Position numbers and translations under genes: made by a program. Below are positions 38,843 through 41,801 of a stretch of 41,801 nucleotides of DNA, piece after piece; the first letter of the stretch is position 1, and every line of letters starts with the position of its first letter. Location of the stretch: positions 1 through 41,801 of the forward strand of contig CAZHJN010000016.1 of NCBI GenBank assembly GCA_964532995.1, given 5' to 3'. Source of the stretch: DTJG01 sp964532995. GTDB taxonomy: Bacteria > Ratteibacteria > UBA8468 > B48-G9 > DTJG01. The notes beneath the pieces are model-generated. The model had not been told where the DNA came from and ran no database searches. It saw nothing but the letters and a program-made list of their open reading frames with translations.

Positions 38843-40198
38843 TTAATCCCGGTCAAAAATCCAGTATGGCACAGTCAGGTTTTCATCAACCTGATATCCC
38901 CATTTCTCAATATACTTTTCACCTGGCAGGAACTCATCTTTTGTTTGCTTTAATTTTGAATTCAACAGGGAATCAAGTTCTTTCTGGAGTTTTGAGTATT
39001 CAGGATTATTGCATAAATTTTCCAGTTGATAAATGTCTTTTTCATTGTCATATAAAAGCCATGGTCCATTGAGGTCTCTGACATATGTGTATCTTTCTGT
39101 TCTTATTCCTCTGTATTCCTTTCCGCCATTTTTCTTTATCCACTGACCGAAAGGACAATAACACGAAATTATTGCCTCTCGTTCAGGCGGCGGTTCAACA
39201 CCCATAATAGCCTTTGAGAAATCCCTGCCTTCAACAGTTTCAGGTATCTTTATTTCACAGAGAGAAAGAATTGTTGGCATGATGTGAACAACATTGAAGG
39301 GCACAGAAAAAATCCTTTTTTTTCTGCCGAATAATCCGGGATATCTCAGAAGAAAAGGAACAAGGATTGACTCATCCCATGGCCTTTGCTTGAAAAATTG
39401 TCCCTGTGAACCAAGCATATCTCCATGGTCTGATGTGAAGATAAAAATTGTTTCCTCCTCTATGCCGGCTCTTTCAATTGCATCAAGTATTATCCCGAGA
39501 GCATGATCCAGCGCTGAAATATGAGCATAGTATCCAGAAAGCCAGTCTCTTGCTCTTTCCTCCACAGATGATGGAACATTTTTCCTCAGAATAAGTCTGT
39601 CAGGATTGAAAAGCCTTCTGAATTCCTCTGGCGCTGTTTCATAAGGATCATGAGGAGGACCCCATGAAACAAAAAGAGCAAACGGCTTTGTATCCTGATA
39701 TTTCTCAATGAACCTTTTTGCCTCATGAGCCTGAGCTATCGCATCATAACCATCCCAGTAAAGTTTTTCATCACTGTCAGCATAATAAACAGAATGATTG
39801 TAGTCATGCGTGCATTCAACAGCTCTCCAGAACTTAAAAGACTGCCTTCTTTCAGGGGGAGTGAACTTTGTTCTTCCGTGACCATCAAGATGCCATTTCC
39901 CAATCCAGCCTGTACTGTAGCCTGCCTGATTGAAAGCATCAGCGATTGAAACTGCTTTATGCTGAAGATACAGGTCATTGAGAAAAACACCATGTGTGTG
40001 TGGATACTGACCGGTTATCAAACTTGCTCTGTAAGGGCTGCAAACAGGACATCCTGCAACCGCATTTGTAAAAACAATACTCTGCCCGGAAAGTTTATCA
40101 AGATTCGGTGTTATGGCGTTCGGGTCTCCAGAAAATCCTGTCGCCTGCGCCCTCATCTGGTCTGCAAAAACAAAAACAAGGTTTGGATGAGATGCCAT
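38843..40198 (-). CDS. sulfatase (formylglycine-dependent, Cys type)
   Basis: 451 residues. 'NLVFVFADQMRAQATG' opens the metal site; the signature 'VCSPYRASLITG' places Cys53-x-Pro-x-Arg57 for conversion to formylglycine; 'IGKWHLDG' supplies the Lys/His pair, and 'FTSDHGDMLGSQGQF' the late Asp-His metal ligands. 'KRPWDESILVPFLLRYPG' is typical of type I sulfatases acting on glycans. No signal peptide, so probably cytoplasmic. Conversion of Cys needs a formylglycine-generating or anaerobic maturase encoded elsewhere. CAGGAG precedes the ATG; only 36 bases separate it from the divergent ArsC-like gene. First of three genes with two pseudopilins. Confidence 0.93.
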   Translation of the reverse strand: MASHPNLVFVFADQMRAQATGFSGDPNAITPNLDKLSGQSIVFTNAVAGCPVCSPYRASLITGQYPHTHGVFLNDLYLQHKAVSIADAFNQAGYSTGWIGKWHLDGHGRTKFTPPERRQSFKFWRAVECTHDYNHSVYYADSDEKLYWDGYDAIAQAHEAKRFIEKYQDTKPFALFVSWGPPHDPYETAPEEFRRLFNPDRLILRKNVPSSVEERARDWLSGYYAHISALDHALGIILDAIERAGIEEETIFIFTSDHGDMLGSQGQFFKQRPWDESILVPFLLRYPGLFGRKKRIFSVPFNVVHIMPTILSLCEIKIPETVEGRDFSKAIMGVEPPPEREAIISCYCPFGQWIKKNGGKEYRGIRTERYTYVRDLNGPWLLYDNEKDIYQLENLCNNPEYSKLQKELDSLLNSKLKQTKDEFLPGEKYIEKWGYQVDENLTVPYWIFDRD

Positions 40199-40234
40199 TT
40201 TTCTCCTGTGTTATTTGTGTGATATTCTATAATT

Positions 40235-40851
40235 ATGAAGGCAAAAAAACAAGATGAAAAGATAAGGGTGCTGTTTATAAGCATAAAAAATGATGCAAGA
40301 AGTCAGATGGCAGAAGCCTTTTTGAAAACACTTGCGCCCTTTGATTTTGAGGTGCAGAGTGCAGGGACAATGCCTGGACTTGAATTAAATCCCCTTGCTG
40401 TGCAGGTTATGCTGGAAAAAGGCATAGATATTTCCGGAAATGAACCAAAAGGTATCCTTAATTTTCTGCCGGGCGCATCAGCATTTGACTATGTTATCAC
40501 TTTATGCGACAAAANNNNNNNNNNNNNNNNNNNNNNNNNNNNNNNNNNNNNNNNNNNNNNNNNNNNNNNNNNNNNNNNNNNNNNNNNNNNNNNNNNNNNN
40601 NNNNNNNNNNNNNNAATTTTCTGCCGGGCGCATCAGCATTTGACTATGTTATCACTTTATGCGACAAAAACGAAGATATAAGATGTCCTGCATTTACTGA
40701 TCCAAAAATAAAAAAGATTCACTGGAATATTGAAAATCCAGAATTGCATTCCGGCTGCTATGAGGAAAAACTTGAAAGAATGAGAAAGGTCAGGAACAAA
40801 ATAGAAAAAAGAGTAAGAGAATTTGCAGGAGAGACAATAAAAAATCATTAA
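40235..40851 (+). CDS. ArsC-like low-molecular-weight phosphatase-fold protein, interrupted by an assembly gap, Cys-to-Ser at the nucleophile
   Basis: The gene runs into 100 N and resumes afterwards. Fifty-five bases before the gap are repeated exactly after it; merging them joins both parts in one frame and gives a 153-residue protein. It has the thioredoxin-linked ArsC features 'ITLCDKNEDIRCPAF' (the two resolving Cys) and 'HWNIENPE', and the P-loop 'FISIKNDARSQMAEAF'. In ArsC/LMW-PTP the P-loop starts with Cys (C-x5-R); here Ser16 takes its place (codon AGC). Arsenate reduction is therefore doubtful. No Shine-Dalgarno; TATAAT ends one base before the ATG. Convergent with the URO-D gene, overlapping four bases. 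Confidence 0.8.
40460..40514 (+). repeat. 55-base direct repeat, first copy, at the left edge of the N run
   Basis: Identical to 40615-40669. It lies inside a single gene and abuts the gap on its left, as expected when two contigs share an unmerged overlap. Confidence 0.9.
40515..40614. other. scaffold gap of 100 N
   Basis: A run of exactly 100 unknown bases, the conventional placeholder for a gap of unknown size. The flanking repeat suggests that the true gap is negative (contigs overlap). Confidence 0.97.
40615..40669 (+). repeat. 55-base direct repeat, second copy, at the right edge of the N run
   Basis: Exact copy of 40460-40514. Removing the N run and one copy (155 bases in all) restores a continuous ArsC-like reading frame. 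Confidence 0.9.
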
Positions 40852-41801
40852 CATTCAACAGGGTATCTTCCAAATTTTCTTGCAGCTTCAATCATATAAA
40901 TAAGGTTTTTCGCGGGAACGTTATAATGAATTGAGTTTGAAGAACTTAAAATATAACCTCCACCTTTTGCGGCTTTTCTGATGCAGTCCTTTACTTCTTT
41001 TTCTATCTCTTCTTTTGTTCCAGAGACAAGAGTTTTTGCACAGTCAACATTCCCGATGAGCGTTATTTTTTCACCATAAAGTTCTTTAAGTTCTCCTAAA
41101 TCCATACCAGCTGATTTATCAATCTCAGCATAACCATCAAATCCAATTTCATTAAACCAGATATTCCATAATGGTTTTGTGTTTCCATCACTCCTGAAAA
41201 CATAGAAAATACCAAGATCCCTGCACAGTTTGAGGATTTTCTTATATCGCGGTAAGAGCATTTTTCTGAAAATCTCAGGATTATACACAGGTCCATGCCC
41301 TGTTGCACAATCTCCTCCACCAAGAATAAAATCAGCTCCGTGTTTTTTTGCTTCTTTTATAAATTCAATACAATGTATGGTTTGATAATCAAGAAAAATT
41401 TCTATAAGTTCCGGTTTTACTGCAAGACATTCAAGATACGCCGGCTGCATCGGTATCGCTATGCCTGCTGAAAAAGCAATTGCTGTGGTTTTTCCAAGCG
41501 CATCAAAAATTTTATCCCATGCCTCAAAGATACTTTGATCTGAAAAACTAACAGGCTCTGATATTTTCTTTTCAATAAGTTTTATTTCCTTTTCAACAGC
41601 ACAAACACCTTCTCTGTCAAAGGAACTCCCAACGCAGAAAAACTGACCCGAACTTTCTGAAAACCTGTAAATATGCCAGTTTCCTGTTTCCCTGTTTTTA
41701 TAGAGATAGGTGTTTTCATCCAGTTTTTCAGGAAGTTCATCCCTTGAATAATTTTTTGAAACAGTTGTTCCAACCCTCACAAAATCAAGCCCGAGTTTCT
41801 G
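40848..41801 (-). CDS. uroporphyrinogen-decarboxylase-family protein (5' end beyond window)
   Basis: At least 317 residues; the frame is open to the window edge, so the GTG at 41780 is probably internal. Family features: 'HGADFILGGGDCATGHGPVYNPEIF', 'YVFRSDGNTKPLWNIWF', 'EIDKSAGMDLGELKELYG', 'ITLIGNVDCAKTLVSGTKEEIEKEV' and a late 'GGGYILSSSNSIHYNVPAKN', the pattern of URO-D-like proteins used as corrinoid methyltransferases or related enzymes rather than haem synthesis. The His and Cys Zn ligands of MtaA-type proteins are not obvious to me. No corrinoid protein is in view. PVC genomes carry many such genes next to glycan and methyl-group pathways. Confidence 0.8.
   Translation of the reverse strand, partial: QKLGLDFVRVGTTVSKNYSRDELPEKLDENTYLYKNRETGNWHIYRFSESSGQFFCVGSSFDREGVCAVEKEIKLIEKKISEPVSFSDQSIFEAWDKIFDALGKTTAIAFSAGIAIPMQPAYLECLAVKPELIEIFLDYQTIHCIEFIKEAKKHGADFILGGGDCATGHGPVYNPEIFRKMLLPRYKKILKLCRDLGIFYVFRSDGNTKPLWNIWFNEIGFDGYAEIDKSAGMDLGELKELYGEKITLIGNVDCAKTLVSGTKEEIEKEVKDCIRKAAKGGGYILSSSNSIHYNVPAKNLIYMIEAARKFGRYPVEC

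Noticed and set aside
40228..40233. TATAAT one base before the ATG of the ArsC-like gene as a promoter for it
   Set aside because: Transcription would begin inside the coding sequence, past the ATG, and no -35 box was found at proper spacing. It may be chance or serve another start.
40440..40643. Open frames that run through the N run, including one repeating the same residues on both sides
   Set aside because: They exist only because the 100 N are read as unknown codons between two copies of a contig overlap.

Overview
The window reads as a compact bacterial metagenome scaffold of roughly 40% G+C, with short intergenic gaps and one run of 100 N. Four pseudopilin-like proteins carry a near-identical N-terminal methylation segment and, in most copies, a late H-x(n)-DG motif. 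Together with secreted glycosidase-like giants, sulfatase-family enzymes, ceramidase-like, LVIVD-repeat and dockerin sequences, they point to a PVC-allied polysaccharide degrader (Lentisphaerae, Omnitrophota or a relative). The phylum is inference. No rRNA, tRNA, CRISPR array, insertion sequence or prophage gene was seen, and no stretch over 300 bases lacks a gene.

Layout. 1-7.6 kb: the end of a LacI-like regulator, a pseudopilin, a 1613-residue exported GH42-like protein and a GH32/GH43-type beta-propeller protein, all on +. 7.6-9.8 kb: a minus-strand alpha/beta hydrolase, then a papain-type peptidase broken from its dockerin tail. 9.8-20.6 kb: a plus-strand run of sugar aminotransferase, ceramidase-like hydrolase, pseudopilin, carbohydrate-binding-module protein, LVIVD propeller, GH42-like enzyme and FlgD-Ig/propeller protein. 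20.6-25.7 kb: a sulfatase-like hydrolase with Thr at the nucleophile position, radical SAM protein, YggS, GspF and an MFS transporter. 25.7-34.2 kb: mostly housekeeping genes, namely MazG-like (minus), PlsY, a dolichol-kinase-like protein, HAD phosphatase, TRIC channel, TyrS, class II aldolase, FolP, YqgF, RNase D and a sugar isomerase, many overlapping by a few bases. 34.2-36.3 kb (minus): a deacetylase-like protein and a hexuloisomerase-type SIS protein. 36.4-37.4 kb: DUF523-DUF1722. 37.4-40.2 kb (minus): a Cys-type sulfatase followed by two pseudopilins. 40.2-41.8 kb: an ArsC-like protein lacking its nucleophilic cysteine and crossing the N run, then a URO-D-family protein cut by the window edge.

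How the genes may work together: most non-housekeeping genes look like one strategy for handling complex, probably sulfated, glycans. Exported glycosidase-like and binding proteins act outside the cell, cytoplasmic sulfatase, propeller and ceramidase-like hydrolases act inside, and sugar isomerase, aldolase, hexuloisomerase and HAD enzymes feed central metabolism. Pseudopilins sit at the head or tail of three hydrolase cassettes, and a GspF-type membrane protein is present, so a type II secretion-like or surface-attachment system tied to individual degradation cassettes is the most interesting system-level hypothesis. Several genes lack a Shine-Dalgarno sequence and have a -10 box only 7-12 bases upstream, which suggests leaderless transcription.
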